From the NCBI GenBank assembly GCA_945861535.1, contig CAMAUZ010000002.1, positions 1 through 64,000 of the forward strand: DNA of 64,000 nucleotides. The letters are read 5' to 3'. This document shows, in pieces, positions 15,908 to 24,906 of the stretch. The translations under genes were made by a program, and so were the position numbers. Below the pieces are notes generated by a model. The model was not told the origin of the DNA. It searched no databases and was given only the letters and a program-made list of their open reading frames with translations. Source of the stretch: Akkermansia muciniphila (GTDB lineage: Bacteria > Verrucomicrobiota > Verrucomicrobiia > Limisphaerales > BJHT01). Position 1 is the stretch's first letter. Every line of letters begins with the position of its first letter.

Positions 15908-17154
15908 TCCGTCTTGCCGCGTGCGCCGCTCGGATCACGAACAGCGGCCAGCGCCGTCAGTTGGGCGGCGAAATCCCGCAGCACCCGCTCCTGCTCGAAC
16001 TGCGCGACAAACCGCCGGCCCGCGGCCCCGCATTCGCGCAAGCGTTCCGGCGTTGCCGCCAGCCCGTCCAGCGCGCGGGCGAGTTCGTCGGCGCGACCGG
16101 GCGGCACGTTGACGCCGAAGCCGCCCTCCGCCAGCGCGCGCGCCAGTTCGCTCTGCTCGTCCGCCACCGTCAGCACCGGCCGCGCCAGCGCGAGGCTGCG
16201 CAGCAATTTGCTCGGAAAGAAAAACGCGCCCGAGCCGCTCTGCTGCGTGACGAGCGTGAGGTCCGCGTCCACGAGCATTTCGAGATAGCGCGCCTCGCTC
16301 TGCAATTCGAGCAGCCGCACGTTGCCCAGCTTCAGCTCGCGCACGCGCGCCTCCAACCGCGGACGCATTGCGCCATCGCCGCAGATGACAATGTGCAGCC
16401 GGGGATTCGTCACGAGCGCCGCGGCCTCGAGCACGCCCTCCAGCCCCTGCTTCACGCCGAGGTTGCCCGAATAGACCGCGACGAAATCATCCGCGCGAAA
16501 TCCGTGACGCGCGCGAAAGCCTCCGGGCGCGGGCTGCGTCTCGGGCAGCGCCACGCCATTTGGAAAATAGACCAGGCGCGCGGCGGGAACGCCCTTGCCC
16601 GCCATCGCGTGCAACATGCCCTGGCTGATGGCGGAAACGCGCGCGGCGCGGGCGTAGGCGAACGCTTCCAGCGCATACAGCAGTCGCATGAAAAATCCCG
16701 GCTGCAACATGCCCAGACCGAGCGCGGCGTCCGGCTGCAGGTCCTGCACGTGAAAGACCACCGGAGCAGGCTTCACGCGCGTCAGCAGCCACGCCGCCGC
16801 GCCGAGCAGCAGCGGCGGCGACACGACGACGAACACGTCGGGGCGCGGCAACCGCAGCAGCCGGTGCAGTGAGCACGCCACAAAACTGGCCTCGTGAAAA
16901 ATCCGCTTCAACGTGCCGGGACGCTGCGGCACGTAATGCCAGCAACGGTGGATCCGGACGTCGTTCACGTCGTCATCGCGAAAAACTTTTCTCGCATCGG
17001 CGGGCTGTTTCTTCCACGCGGGATAATACGGAAAGCTCGTGACCATCCGCACCGTGTGCCCCTTCCCGCGCAGAAACTCGCACAACGCCGTGTTGTAAGG
17101 CGCGATGCCGGTCAGCTCCGGCGCGTAGTTGATGCCCCAGACCGTGATGTTCAT
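15889..17154 (-). CDS. WcaI-like glycosyltransferase, family 4
   Basis: A 421-residue cytoplasmic glycosyltransferase of the GT-B fold. The start, NITVWGINYAPELTGIAPYN, is typical of the WcaI group of colanic-acid-type enzymes. The nucleotide-sugar half holds VYSGNLGVKQGLEGVLEAA and a C-terminal FFFPSKLLRSLALARPVL region where the family's conserved Glu/Lys sites lie. It would add one sugar to the lipid-linked repeat unit. The start overlaps the stop of the upstream GT2 gene as ATGA. Donor and acceptor cannot be deduced. Confidence 0.88.
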   Translation of the reverse strand: MNITVWGINYAPELTGIAPYNTALCEFLRGKGHTVRMVTSFPYYPAWKKQPADARKVFRDDDVNDVRIHRCWHYVPQRPGTLKRIFHEASFVACSLHRLLRLPRPDVFVVVSPPLLLGAAAWLLTRVKPAPVVFHVQDLQPDAALGLGMLQPGFFMRLLYALEAFAYARAARVSAISQGMLHAMAGKGVPAARLVYFPNGVALPETQPAPGGFRARHGFRADDFVAVYSGNLGVKQGLEGVLEAAALVTNPRLHIVICGDGAMRPRLEARVRELKLGNVRLLELQSEARYLEMLVDADLTLVTQQSGSGAFFFPSKLLRSLALARPVLTVADEQSELARALAEGGFGVNVPPGRADELARALDGLAATPERLRECGAAGRRFVAQFEQERVLRDFAAQLTALAAVRDPSGARGKTECEVPG

Positions 17155-17984
17155 GCGCCGGGAAAGGTTTTACCCGTGGCGGCCAGCTCCAGTTCCCGCG
17201 TTTGCAGCACGATGAAATATTCGTAAATCGCCAGCAGCAGCGCATACGCCAGCCCGGCGCGGCCGTCCAGAAACGCGCGCCGCCACACGAGCAGATACAA
17301 AAACTTCACCAGCGGCCGGCACGGCATCTGGTAAAACAACCGCTTTTGATGCACGCGGCGCTGGTGAAAATCCGCGCCGAACAAAGCGGTTTTCCACGAG
17401 CCGCGCTCCGCGTTTTTCTCCACCAGCATCTTCGCCTCAACCGCGGCGTAGCGAACGTGGCGCTCGAGCCAGAAGCCGATGCCCTTGCTGAACGGGTAGT
17501 GATCGAACGGCTCGGTCAGTTCACCAGTCTCGCCGTCCACGACCGCCACCTGATGCACGAGGCGTTCGTAGCGAATCTTGCCGGGCCGGAAAACCCGCAC
17601 ATACCACGGCGTGACCTGCACGTATCTCAGCCACGCGCCATCGAAGAAAAAATCGCGGCGGCGGATGCGAAAGGCCGCGCGCGGATCGCCCGCGTCCAGG
17701 CGACGCAGTTCCTCCGCGAGTGGCGTCGGCACGCGCTCATCCGCATCCAGGTGCAGCACCCACGGATGTTTGAACGGCAGCTCCCGTGCCGCGAAATTTT
17801 GGTGCGCCGCCCAGTTGTCGAACGGCCGCTGCGTCACCAGCGCCCCGGCGTCGCGGGCCAGTTCCACCGTGCGATCGGTGCTGAAGGAGTCGAGGACATG
17901 CACATCGTCCGACCACGCCACCGAAGCTAGGCAGCCGGGCAAATCCTGCTGCTCGTTCTTCGTGAAAATGAGGACGGAGATCAT
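17151..17984 (-). CDS. Glycosyltransferase family 2 (WaaE-like)
   Basis: A 277-residue GT-A fold enzyme. It begins ISVLIFTKNEQQDLPGCLAS, followed by HVLDSFSTDRTVELA and HLDADERV, whose DAD is the metal and nucleotide binding DXD motif. The sequence resembles WaaE/lipopolysaccharide core transferases. The C-terminal half is amphipathic (LVKFLYLLVWRRAFLDGRAG), suggesting membrane contact. It lies inside the operon and overlaps the next gene. Sugar specificity is unknown. Confidence 0.88.
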   Translation of the reverse strand: MISVLIFTKNEQQDLPGCLASVAWSDDVHVLDSFSTDRTVELARDAGALVTQRPFDNWAAHQNFAARELPFKHPWVLHLDADERVPTPLAEELRRLDAGDPRAAFRIRRRDFFFDGAWLRYVQVTPWYVRVFRPGKIRYERLVHQVAVVDGETGELTEPFDHYPFSKGIGFWLERHVRYAAVEAKMLVEKNAERGSWKTALFGADFHQRRVHQKRLFYQMPCRPLVKFLYLLVWRRAFLDGRAGLAYALLLAIYEYFIVLQTRELELAATGKTFPGA

Positions 17985-18002
17985 GGGAAAGCGAAGCCGG
18001 CC

Positions 18003-18632
18003 TCAGTAGAAAAACACGTCCGTCGAGGTGACGCCCGGACGGCACGGGCCGGTGCTGCGGAACTCGCGCCAGGCCTTCGCCCGGTGGCTCGTGCGCAGTT
18101 CCGGGTAACGCCACGAGTCGTCCACGATGATGATGCCGCCCGGCTGGATGCGCGTCTCCGCGTGGCGGAAACACTGCGGTCGCACCGGCGTGCCTTCTTC
18201 CGTGCCATCCACCACGATGATGTTCAGCGGTTCGGCGGGCAGCGAATTCAAGTAGGCCGATTGCGCGAAGTCGGCCGCGTGGTGGAAATCGTAGGGATGA
18301 TGCGCCAGTCGAACGTTCGTCAATTTCTCCTCTTCCAGCGCCGCGCGGACGCGCTGCAACCAGTCGGCGTTGTCTTCGGTGGAAAGCACCGAGGCCGCGC
18401 GCCATGCGAAGAAAATCGTCGAGCCGCCCGAGCCATACTCGAAGACACTCATCTGCTTCGTTACATAGCTTTCCAGAAACTCGATGGCCGACTGCGCGAA
18501 CCACGGCACGCCCAGTTCGAGCGGACTGCGGCGGCACAGCGGTCCGCGCGTGACATACGCGCCGACGTGGCGCGGATGCGTGGCCAGATGCGCGACCACG
18601 CGGCCGAGTTTGGTGAGGGCGTTTCCTTTCAT
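18003..18632 (-). CDS. Putative class I SAM-dependent methyltransferase
   Basis: A 209-residue protein with a Rossmann-like opening FEYGSGGSTIFFAWRA, which resembles the glycine-rich SAM loop (motif I). An acidic strand end follows (SVLSTEDNADWL), and then NIIVVDG and IIIVDDSWRYP. The true start is the ATG at 18632, which overlaps the stop of the upstream methyltransferase gene as ATGA; longer versions of the frame are antisense to that gene. It may modify the glycan repeat unit, but the acceptor is unknown. Nucleotide-sugar-binding alternatives are less likely, since no glycosyltransferase motif is visible. Confidence 0.7.
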   Translation of the reverse strand: MKGNALTKLGRVVAHLATHPRHVGAYVTRGPLCRRSPLELGVPWFAQSAIEFLESYVTKQMSVFEYGSGGSTIFFAWRAASVLSTEDNADWLQRVRAALEEEKLTNVRLAHHPYDFHHAADFAQSAYLNSLPAEPLNIIVVDGTEEGTPVRPQCFRHAETRIQPGGIIIVDDSWRYPELRTSHRAKAWREFRSTGPCRPGVTSTDVFFY

Positions 18633-19441
18633 GTGGTTCGTGGGACGGGCGAGTCGGCGTCCGGCTTCTCGATGGCCACGTTCACCTGCAACAGGTTTTT
18701 CACGACCCAGTCCTTGACGCTGCCGCTCGGCAGCCGGCAACGCCGAAGCCAGCCCCGGCCGCGTGCGAAGGCCCTCAGATCGAACAGCGACACCAGGTGA
18801 ATCGCGTCGCGATCTCGCGCCCATTCGCGATGGAAGACGGACGGGTCGGTCACAATCAGAAAGGCAGACGGCCCGCCGAGCCATGTCCGGACGCGACGCC
18901 CGAGCAAGAACAGGCCGGTCAGCCAACGGGTCGCAGCCGACCGATGGTCGAAGGAAGGCGGCAGGTAAAACGGCATGTCATAGCGGGGGCAGAAAACAAA
19001 CAGCGCCCCGCCGGGCGTCACCATTGCCCACGCCCGTTCGAGGGTCGCGCGCGGGTTGGTGATATGCTCGAAGACGAACGTGCTGAAGATCACATCGTAC
19101 CGCCCCGTGACGGTCTGGAGGTCGCCGACGAACACCTCGTCCGCCTGCGTCCGCAGATACTCGGCATTGAGCGCCGTCACGTCTTGGGCGGCGAAGTGCA
19201 GCTCCGGGGCGAGACAGAAGTGGCGGAAACCGGTGCGGCCCGCGCCAATTTCCAGCACGCGACAGGAACCCTTGCGCGCAATGACCGCCTCAACTTTCTC
19301 CACCACAAAACGCCAGCAGTTCGACTGGTCGCTCGGCGCAACAAACGCCCCGTAGGCCGGCGAATTCTGGTAGAAACGGTCGAGCGCGACCCGCAGCGCG
19401 GACGCATCAGGATGCGCTTCATTGACCAGGGAGAGTTTCAT
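18629..19441 (-). CDS. Class I SAM-dependent methyltransferase
   Basis: A 270-residue enzyme. Motif I is VLEIGAGRTGFRHF, followed by the acidic strand AAQDVTALN, FVGDLQTVTGRYDVIFST and FEHITNPRATLERAW, in the canonical order of the Methyltransf_11/23 group. The ATG at 19441 overlaps the stop of the acetyltransferase gene as ATGA, so it replaces a start eight codons upstream. It is probably an O- or C-methyltransferase acting on a sugar or glycolipid intermediate of the polymer. Confidence 0.85.
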   Translation of the reverse strand: MKLSLVNEAHPDASALRVALDRFYQNSPAYGAFVAPSDQSNCWRFVVEKVEAVIARKGSCRVLEIGAGRTGFRHFCLAPELHFAAQDVTALNAEYLRTQADEVFVGDLQTVTGRYDVIFSTFVFEHITNPRATLERAWAMVTPGGALFVFCPRYDMPFYLPPSFDHRSAATRWLTGLFLLGRRVRTWLGGPSAFLIVTDPSVFHREWARDRDAIHLVSLFDLRAFARGRGWLRRCRLPSGSVKDWVVKNLLQVNVAIEKPDADSPVPRTT

Positions 19442-19989
19442 GCGCGGGGCCGGATGATCCGGCACGGGTTACCCGCGTTGATCGTGCGCGGCGGCACATC
19501 GCGGGTGACCACGGAGCACGCGCCGACAATGGCGTCCGCGCCGATCGTCACGCCCGGCATCACGAAGGCGCGCGCGCCGACGAACGCCCGCGCCCCCACC
19601 ACGATGGGCGCGGTCAGCAGTGGCAGGGCCACTTGAGTGAAGTCGTGCGTGCCGGCGCAGAGATAGGCTTCCTGCGCCACCGTAGCGTCTTCTTCGAGGC
19701 GAATCGGCCCGAGCGAATACGCGTTGGCACGGTCGCCGAGACAGGCGCGATGGCGCAGTTCCAGATTCCACGGCATCGCGACCCGCGCGCGCTGATGCAC
19801 AAACGGCACGCCGCTGAGCCGCGCGCCAAACGCCCGCAGCCAGAGCAGCCGCCAGGCGTTGAGCGGCTTCGGAGTCCACGCGCAGAAGAGCAGCCAGCAA
19901 TATTCCCACGCGAGCAGCTTGAGCCGGAGCGCCAGCGACCACGGGCTGACGTAGGGCGAGCTTTGCGAATGGGTGGTGAATTCCCTCAT
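19438..19989 (-). CDS. WcaF-like acyltransferase (left-handed beta-helix)
   Basis: A 183-residue protein. Its C-terminal two thirds hold hexapeptide repeats (PIVVGARAFVGARAFVMPGV, then IGADAIVGACSVVTRDV) and the acetyl-CoA site GTHDF with a catalytic His. The ending PPRTINAGNPCRIIR is characteristic of the WcaF/NodL/LacA group. It would O-acetylate a sugar of the exopolysaccharide. The gene overlaps both neighbours by four bases. Confidence 0.9.
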   Translation of the reverse strand: MREFTTHSQSSPYVSPWSLALRLKLLAWEYCWLLFCAWTPKPLNAWRLLWLRAFGARLSGVPFVHQRARVAMPWNLELRHRACLGDRANAYSLGPIRLEEDATVAQEAYLCAGTHDFTQVALPLLTAPIVVGARAFVGARAFVMPGVTIGADAIVGACSVVTRDVPPRTINAGNPCRIIRPRA

Positions 19990-21089
19990 GCGAGCAGCGA
20001 TTGGAAATCCGCGAGGTACCGCGCGGCGACCTCCGGCAACGCAAACTCCCGGGCCGTCGCGTAGGCCGCCGGAGCGAGCGCCGCGAGCCGCTCAGGCGCG
20101 CCGAGCAGCGCGGAAATGCTCTGCGCCAGCACGCGCACGGAGTCGGCGACACGGTGGTCGAAGACAAATCCATTTTTACCAGCACGGATGAAATCGCGGA
20201 AGCACGCGAGGTCCGACACCAGCGCGATGCGGCTCCGGGCCATCGCCTCAAGCGGCGCAAGGCCAAACGTCTCGCCCTTCTCCGCCAGCGACGGATAGAC
20301 GAACAACGTCGCGGCATCGAACTCCGAGTTCAGTTTCTCCGGCTGAAAAATCGGGCCGGTGAATTGCACGCGCTCGGGCGCAGCCAGCGCACGCAAGGCC
20401 TGGTAATACGCCTCGCCACCACCGCCCAGCTCGGTCTGCCACGGTCCGACGATGCGGAGTTGATGCGCGACCGACAGCCGGGCACACGCGCGCACAAGCA
20501 GTTCCAGCCCCTTCTCGGGATGCACGCGACCGACGTAGAGAATGACCGGCGGCCGCGTGGTCGGTTGCGGTGCCTGGTTGAACTGTTCGAGCGGCAGTGG
20601 ATTCGGCAGCGCGACAACTTTGTGCGCCAGTGTCGGCACCTGCTCGCGCACCGCCTGGGCCACGGGTGCCGAGACCGCCTGCAACCGCGCCGCGCGCCGA
20701 TACAGCGCCATCTGCCGCTTCGGGTAGCGCGCGATGTGGACGTAGATTTTTCCCTGCCGTCGTTGGCGCGCGAGCAACGGCAGCCAGAACGTGTTTGTAA
20801 CCAGAATGTCCGCGTCTGGCAGCGCGCGCGCTGCCCCCACCGAGTACACAAAATCCTCGCACTGCCGCCGGAGCATCGTGCGCGGCGAGTCAAAGCCCGG
20901 CAGCCGCACGTGCCGCACGCCGTGCAGGGTTTCCTGTTCCGGCAGTTCCGGATGCCGCCGCGAAAGGTGCGTCACCGCGACGCCGCGGCGGGCCAGTTCC
21001 TGGCCCAGCGCGAACCACACTTTTTCCACGCCTCCGCCCAGGAGCGGCGGCACCGGCAGAAACGCGCCCTGGACCACGGTGATTCTCAC
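19986..21089 (-). CDS. Glycosyltransferase family 4
   Basis: A 367-residue GT-B enzyme. It opens with ITVVQGAFLPVPPLLGGGVE. The donor-site half contains ILYVGRVHPEKGLELLVRAC and the E-x7-E region SLAEKGETFGLAPLEAMA. These are the standard GT4 signatures for retaining transferases using nucleotide sugars. It sits in the middle of the operon with ATGA overlaps on both sides. Sugar specificity is unknown. Confidence 0.9.
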   Translation of the reverse strand: MRITVVQGAFLPVPPLLGGGVEKVWFALGQELARRGVAVTHLSRRHPELPEQETLHGVRHVRLPGFDSPRTMLRRQCEDFVYSVGAARALPDADILVTNTFWLPLLARQRRQGKIYVHIARYPKRQMALYRRAARLQAVSAPVAQAVREQVPTLAHKVVALPNPLPLEQFNQAPQPTTRPPVILYVGRVHPEKGLELLVRACARLSVAHQLRIVGPWQTELGGGGEAYYQALRALAAPERVQFTGPIFQPEKLNSEFDAATLFVYPSLAEKGETFGLAPLEAMARSRIALVSDLACFRDFIRAGKNGFVFDHRVADSVRVLAQSISALLGAPERLAALAPAAYATAREFALPEVAARYLADFQSLLA

Positions 21090-22249
21090 GCCGCCACCCC
21101 GCTTTCCCGCAAGGTCTCAACGAACTGTGCGGCGACGCGGCGGATCTCGTACCGCTTCTGAAAGCACGCGACCGCGCGCGCGCGCATGACTTCCCTGGCT
21201 GGCTCCGATAGTTCGCGCCAGCGGTTCAGCAGGTCCACCGTGCCCGCCACCGTGTCGGCGGCGACCAATCCCGCACCGTCCTGCGCGATCTCGCGATAAA
21301 TGTTCACTTGATCCGAGATCAACACGGGCACGCCGCACGCGAGCGCCTCGACCACGGCGACGCCAAAATTTTCCTGGTGCGAGGGCAACACAAAAACATC
21401 CGCCGCGTGCATTGCGCCCCATTTGAGTTCGCCTTGCAGCAGGCCCGTCCACGTCACGCGCTGCGTCACGCCGAGACCGGCTGCGAGTCCCTGCAACTCC
21501 GCGAGCAACGCTGGCGCGGCGGGTCCGGCGATGACGAGATGGTCGTCGTAACCAGCCGCGGCGCTGACCTGCGCCCACGCGCGCAGAAGCAGGTCCACGC
21601 CCTTTTTCTCGTGAACGCGGCCGAAAAACAGCAGCAAGCGCCGGTCGCGCAAGCACGGATGAGCCGCGAGAAATTGTTCGCGTTGCCGGGTCGGTTCACC
21701 GGGCGGCGGCGCGGTGCCGAAGCTCACCACGCGCTCGTGGCAGCGGTAGTAGCTGAACGAATCACGCGCCAGCTCGCGCTCGCGTTCGCAGGTGAAGAGC
21801 AAGGCCCTAGCGTCGCGGAGGACGCGATATTCCGCCCACGGCCAGTAGAGCCATTTCTTGAGATGTTTGAGCGGATACTGCCGCTTGAACCACGGATCGA
21901 GCATCCCATGCGGATACACGAAGTAAGGCGTGTCGTGGCCGCTGAGCGAGCGCCACGTGCCGAAGCTGTGGTATTGCCACACGCCCTCGACAACCACGGC
22001 ATCAAAGGCGTGCGCGTGCGTGGTGAGCCACGGCGCGTAGCCAGGCGTGTAACCGTAGCTGCCGTGGCCGGGACCGAGCGCGTGCAGCGGCAGCGGGAAA
22101 TCCGCAACGCCCGGCGCGTCGGGCGAATCCAAGCTGGCGACTTCGACGCGGTGCCCCATAGCGAGCAGCGCGGCGGAGACTTGCTTCAATCCCTCGACCG
22201 GGCCGCCACCCGCGGGGTTCACCGAATGGATGACGCGCAATAGTCTCAT
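21086..22249 (-). CDS. Glycosyltransferase family 4
   Basis: A 387-residue GT-B enzyme with an N-terminal VIHSVNPAGGGPVEGLKQ and an acceptor domain with PYFVYPHGMLDPWFKRQYP, a pattern seen in WbaZ/WcaC-like enzymes. The donor site has FFGRVHEKKGVDLLLRAW and FVLPSHQENFGVAVVEALA. One transfer step in repeat-unit assembly is the likely role. The start overlaps no gene: seven bases separate it from the GT9 gene upstream. Confidence 0.9.
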   Translation of the reverse strand: MRLLRVIHSVNPAGGGPVEGLKQVSAALLAMGHRVEVASLDSPDAPGVADFPLPLHALGPGHGSYGYTPGYAPWLTTHAHAFDAVVVEGVWQYHSFGTWRSLSGHDTPYFVYPHGMLDPWFKRQYPLKHLKKWLYWPWAEYRVLRDARALLFTCERERELARDSFSYYRCHERVVSFGTAPPPGEPTRQREQFLAAHPCLRDRRLLLFFGRVHEKKGVDLLLRAWAQVSAAAGYDDHLVIAGPAAPALLAELQGLAAGLGVTQRVTWTGLLQGELKWGAMHAADVFVLPSHQENFGVAVVEALACGVPVLISDQVNIYREIAQDGAGLVAADTVAGTVDLLNRWRELSEPAREVMRARAVACFQKRYEIRRVAAQFVETLRESGVAA

Positions 22250-22256
22250 CGCAGTT

Positions 22257-23381
22257 TCAGCGTGATGCGGATTGCCCGGCGAAACTCGCGGAGGCGAGCG
22301 GAGCCAATTCGCGCGACGGCACGGCGCGCGTCACCGGCGGGAGGCGTTCCTCGATCGCCTCCAAAACTTCCGCCACGGTGATGGATGTGAGGCATCGCAA
22401 CTGTTGCGCGACACACTCGTCGAGCGCGCAACCGAAGCAGGGGACATGGCGGTAAAGAATCGCGTGGCCCGTGCCGCGCGGATTCCATTGGCCGGGGAGA
22501 CTGCGCGCGGAGAACACGACGACGCAGGGCACGCCGACACAGGCCGCGAGGTGCATTGGGCCGCTGTCGGGGCCGACAAACAGCCGCGCTGACGCAAGCA
22601 CGGCGGCGCTCACGCGCGGGCCGCAGCCCCCCGCCAGATTCGCGCGCGGGCCGCGCCACCTGGCGGCAAGACGCTCGTTACGGGCGCTGTCCTCGCGGCT
22701 CCCGAGCTGCACGAGCGGCAGGGTGGGATGCCGTGCGGCGAGCCGTTGCAGCACGGTTTGCCACCGCTCCTCGCCCCAATCTTTCGCGGACACTTTCGTG
22801 CCGGTGGCGAGCGCCAGAAACGGCGCCGTCACGCCTGCGTCACTGAGCAAACGCCGGGCTTCCGCGCGTTCCGCCGCGGTCAGGCGCAAGTCCCACGCCG
22901 CACCGTCGGCGGGACCGGGCGCGCCCAGCGGCGCGAGTCGCAAGGCCAGCCGTTGCGCCTCCCATTCAAATTGCTCTCGGCCTGGCTCGCGCTGGCAGAC
23001 CAAGTCCCGGCGACGAAAGGGCACGCCGAGCACGCGCGGAATTCCACACGATTTGAAGAAGAGCCAATCCCGCACGCTGCGCGCCAGCCCGCGCGCCGCA
23101 GCGAGCGAGATGGCCAGATCAAACCGGCGGGCTTTGAGTTCCCGGCGCAATTTTAACGCCGCGCCCGCGCCGCCGAGGCCGACGGGATACGCGATGAACG
23201 AGTCAACGGTGCCGGTGTTTTCCAGAATGGCTTGCAGGGGCGGTGCCGAGCCGGCGACGGGTTGATTGGTCAGCACGGTGATTTCCGCGGCGGGAAACTG
23301 GCGACGGAGGAAGTGAAAGCACGGCAGCGCGAGAACGGTGTCACCCAGGCTGCCCAAGCGGTAAATCAGGATTCGCTTCAT
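22257..23381 (-). CDS. Glycosyltransferase family 9 (heptosyltransferase-like)
   Basis: A 374-residue GT-B enzyme of the ADP-heptose:LPS heptosyltransferase family. It starts MKRILIYRLGSLGDTVLALP, the classic GT9 opening. The donor site includes ALATGTKVSAKDWGEERW and GPDSGPMHLAACVGVP. In Verrucomicrobia-like loci such enzymes appear in both LPS and exopolysaccharide clusters. The start at 23381 is supported by the family N-terminus; the frame extends 40 codons further upstream into the neighbouring gene. The C-terminus carries a cysteine-rich patch (HVPCFGCALDECVAQQLRC) common in GT9 enzymes. Confidence 0.9.
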   Translation of the reverse strand: MKRILIYRLGSLGDTVLALPCFHFLRRQFPAAEITVLTNQPVAGSAPPLQAILENTGTVDSFIAYPVGLGGAGAALKLRRELKARRFDLAISLAAARGLARSVRDWLFFKSCGIPRVLGVPFRRRDLVCQREPGREQFEWEAQRLALRLAPLGAPGPADGAAWDLRLTAAERAEARRLLSDAGVTAPFLALATGTKVSAKDWGEERWQTVLQRLAARHPTLPLVQLGSREDSARNERLAARWRGPRANLAGGCGPRVSAAVLASARLFVGPDSGPMHLAACVGVPCVVVFSARSLPGQWNPRGTGHAILYRHVPCFGCALDECVAQQLRCLTSITVAEVLEAIEERLPPVTRAVPSRELAPLASASFAGQSASR

Positions 23382-23385
23382 GCGC

Positions 23386-24906
23386 TCAGGGGATTTCACT
23401 GAGCGCCCGCGTTTTGGATTCCGCGAGATCGCCGAAGTCGAACGGCCGCTGCCGCCGACTCCAGACGTGGACAACGAGAATGAGCCGCGAGACGGCGACA
23501 TAGCCCAGCGGTGCCAGCACCAAACTGATGAGCATCGAGGCGATGGGTTGTTCGGTGAAACTGTGCTGAAAATCGCACATCAGGTAGGCGCACCAGGCAT
23601 TGCGCTCCAGCGGTCCGGTCAGCGTGCGATACACGAGCACGAAGGCCGTCAGAAGGACACATGGCAGGAGGACCGCGCCCCACCATTTGAACGCGCTGAA
23701 ACTGTCGGCGACAAACCCGAAAGACACCTGGGTTCCCTGATCGTTGTCACCCAGCATTTTGGCCTTGTGACCGAGGAAGTTGCCCGTGCTGATGGCTGGC
23801 TTCGAGGGATTGAGGAAGCGCGGCACGAGCATGCGAAAACCATGCGAGATCGTCTCCCAGCCCGAGCCGCCGTCGCGCAGCGTTTCGGTCACGAGGATAT
23901 CCACTGCTTTGATCATGCTGAAGCGTTCGAGGAACCCGCTCGCGCCGTGAAAATAGGTTTGGTACTCGCTCTCGCTGCTGTCGCCCGCCTCCTCAGCGGC
24001 ACGCAACCGCGCGAGCGGCTCGCCTGAGCGAATGAGAGCGCCGATGAATTCCGTGGTCAGTTCCGCCGATCGCACCAAGCCGTAGCCGCGCACAAAATTC
24101 CGCGCGACCTGGGCAAAGGGGAAGAGGACGGCTTGGGCGATGATGCCGAGAGCCACGACGGCCACGCCATGCGACCACCGGAATGAGAAACCGAAGGCCA
24201 CCGCCGTCACCGCGAACAACAGCACCGGCTCGAACATCATCTGCTTGCTCGCGGTCATCAGCCCGAAGAGGAACATCATCCCCATCGTGGTGGAATTGAG
24301 CCAGCCCACTGCGCGCCGGCCGCCGCTGCGCACCAGCGTGTGCGCGGTGGTGAAGACCACGGCGAGTTTCATGGTGAAGGACAACTGCCGCAGCAGGCCG
24401 GTGATGCCGCCGACATGAATCACGCCGTCCTGCGCCCCCCCGAGGGCGAGCATTCCCACAATGCTGAGCAGGCCCAAGGCCGACGTGAGCCACGCCGCGA
24501 CCCGCAGCGACTCCTCGTCCTGAAACGCCGGGAGCAGCGGCTGCCGGACCGCGAACGGCCGCGTCACCCACGCGGCGAGGGTGATGCCGCCCAAGCCCGC
24601 GACGAGCACCAGCAGCGTGGTCACCGGCTCGCTCAGCTCGAGCTGCGCCGGCTCCCAATAGCACACCTTGGCGACCTGGCTGATGACGACGGTCTTGAGT
24701 CCGAACACGGCGACACAGAAACCGGACACGGTGTTCAGGCCGCCCAGCAGGTTGACCGTGAAGGCCAGTAGCATGGTGAAAATGAAGACCAGTTCCGCGA
24801 ACAGCAGCTTGGTTCCGCTAGTCACCTGCAAGGCGAGCAGCACAAGCGCAAAGCCTAGCGTCCAGTCCATTCGCACGAACCGCGGGATTGAGATCTTCAG
24901 TCGCAC
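23386..24906 (-). CDS. Putative polysaccharide polymerase (Wzy-like membrane protein)
   Basis: A 506-residue integral membrane protein with about ten hydrophobic segments (for example WTLGFALVLLALQVTSGTKL, TTLLVLVAGLGGITLAAW, and near the C-terminus ASMLISLVLAPLGYVAV). A large hydrophilic loop follows FVRGYGLVRSAELTTEF. Wzy enzymes share topology but little sequence. Its position between glycosyltransferases, a flippase and a Wzc in one operon, with no other polymerase in the operon, makes it the best Wzy candidate. That is inference from topology and context, not from a catalytic motif. Confidence 0.6.
   Translation of the reverse strand: MRLKISIPRFVRMDWTLGFALVLLALQVTSGTKLLFAELVFIFTMLLAFTVNLLGGLNTVSGFCVAVFGLKTVVISQVAKVCYWEPAQLELSEPVTTLLVLVAGLGGITLAAWVTRPFAVRQPLLPAFQDEESLRVAAWLTSALGLLSIVGMLALGGAQDGVIHVGGITGLLRQLSFTMKLAVVFTTAHTLVRSGGRRAVGWLNSTTMGMMFLFGLMTASKQMMFEPVLLFAVTAVAFGFSFRWSHGVAVVALGIIAQAVLFPFAQVARNFVRGYGLVRSAELTTEFIGALIRSGEPLARLRAAEEAGDSSESEYQTYFHGASGFLERFSMIKAVDILVTETLRDGGSGWETISHGFRMLVPRFLNPSKPAISTGNFLGHKAKMLGDNDQGTQVSFGFVADSFSAFKWWGAVLLPCVLLTAFVLVYRTLTGPLERNAWCAYLMCDFQHSFTEQPIASMLISLVLAPLGYVAVSRLILVVHVWSRRQRPFDFGDLAESKTRALSEIP

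Noticed and set aside
14459-16288. 609-codon plus-strand open frame
   Set aside because: It lies opposite the exosortase-EpsI gene and a glycosyltransferase and has no domain pattern.
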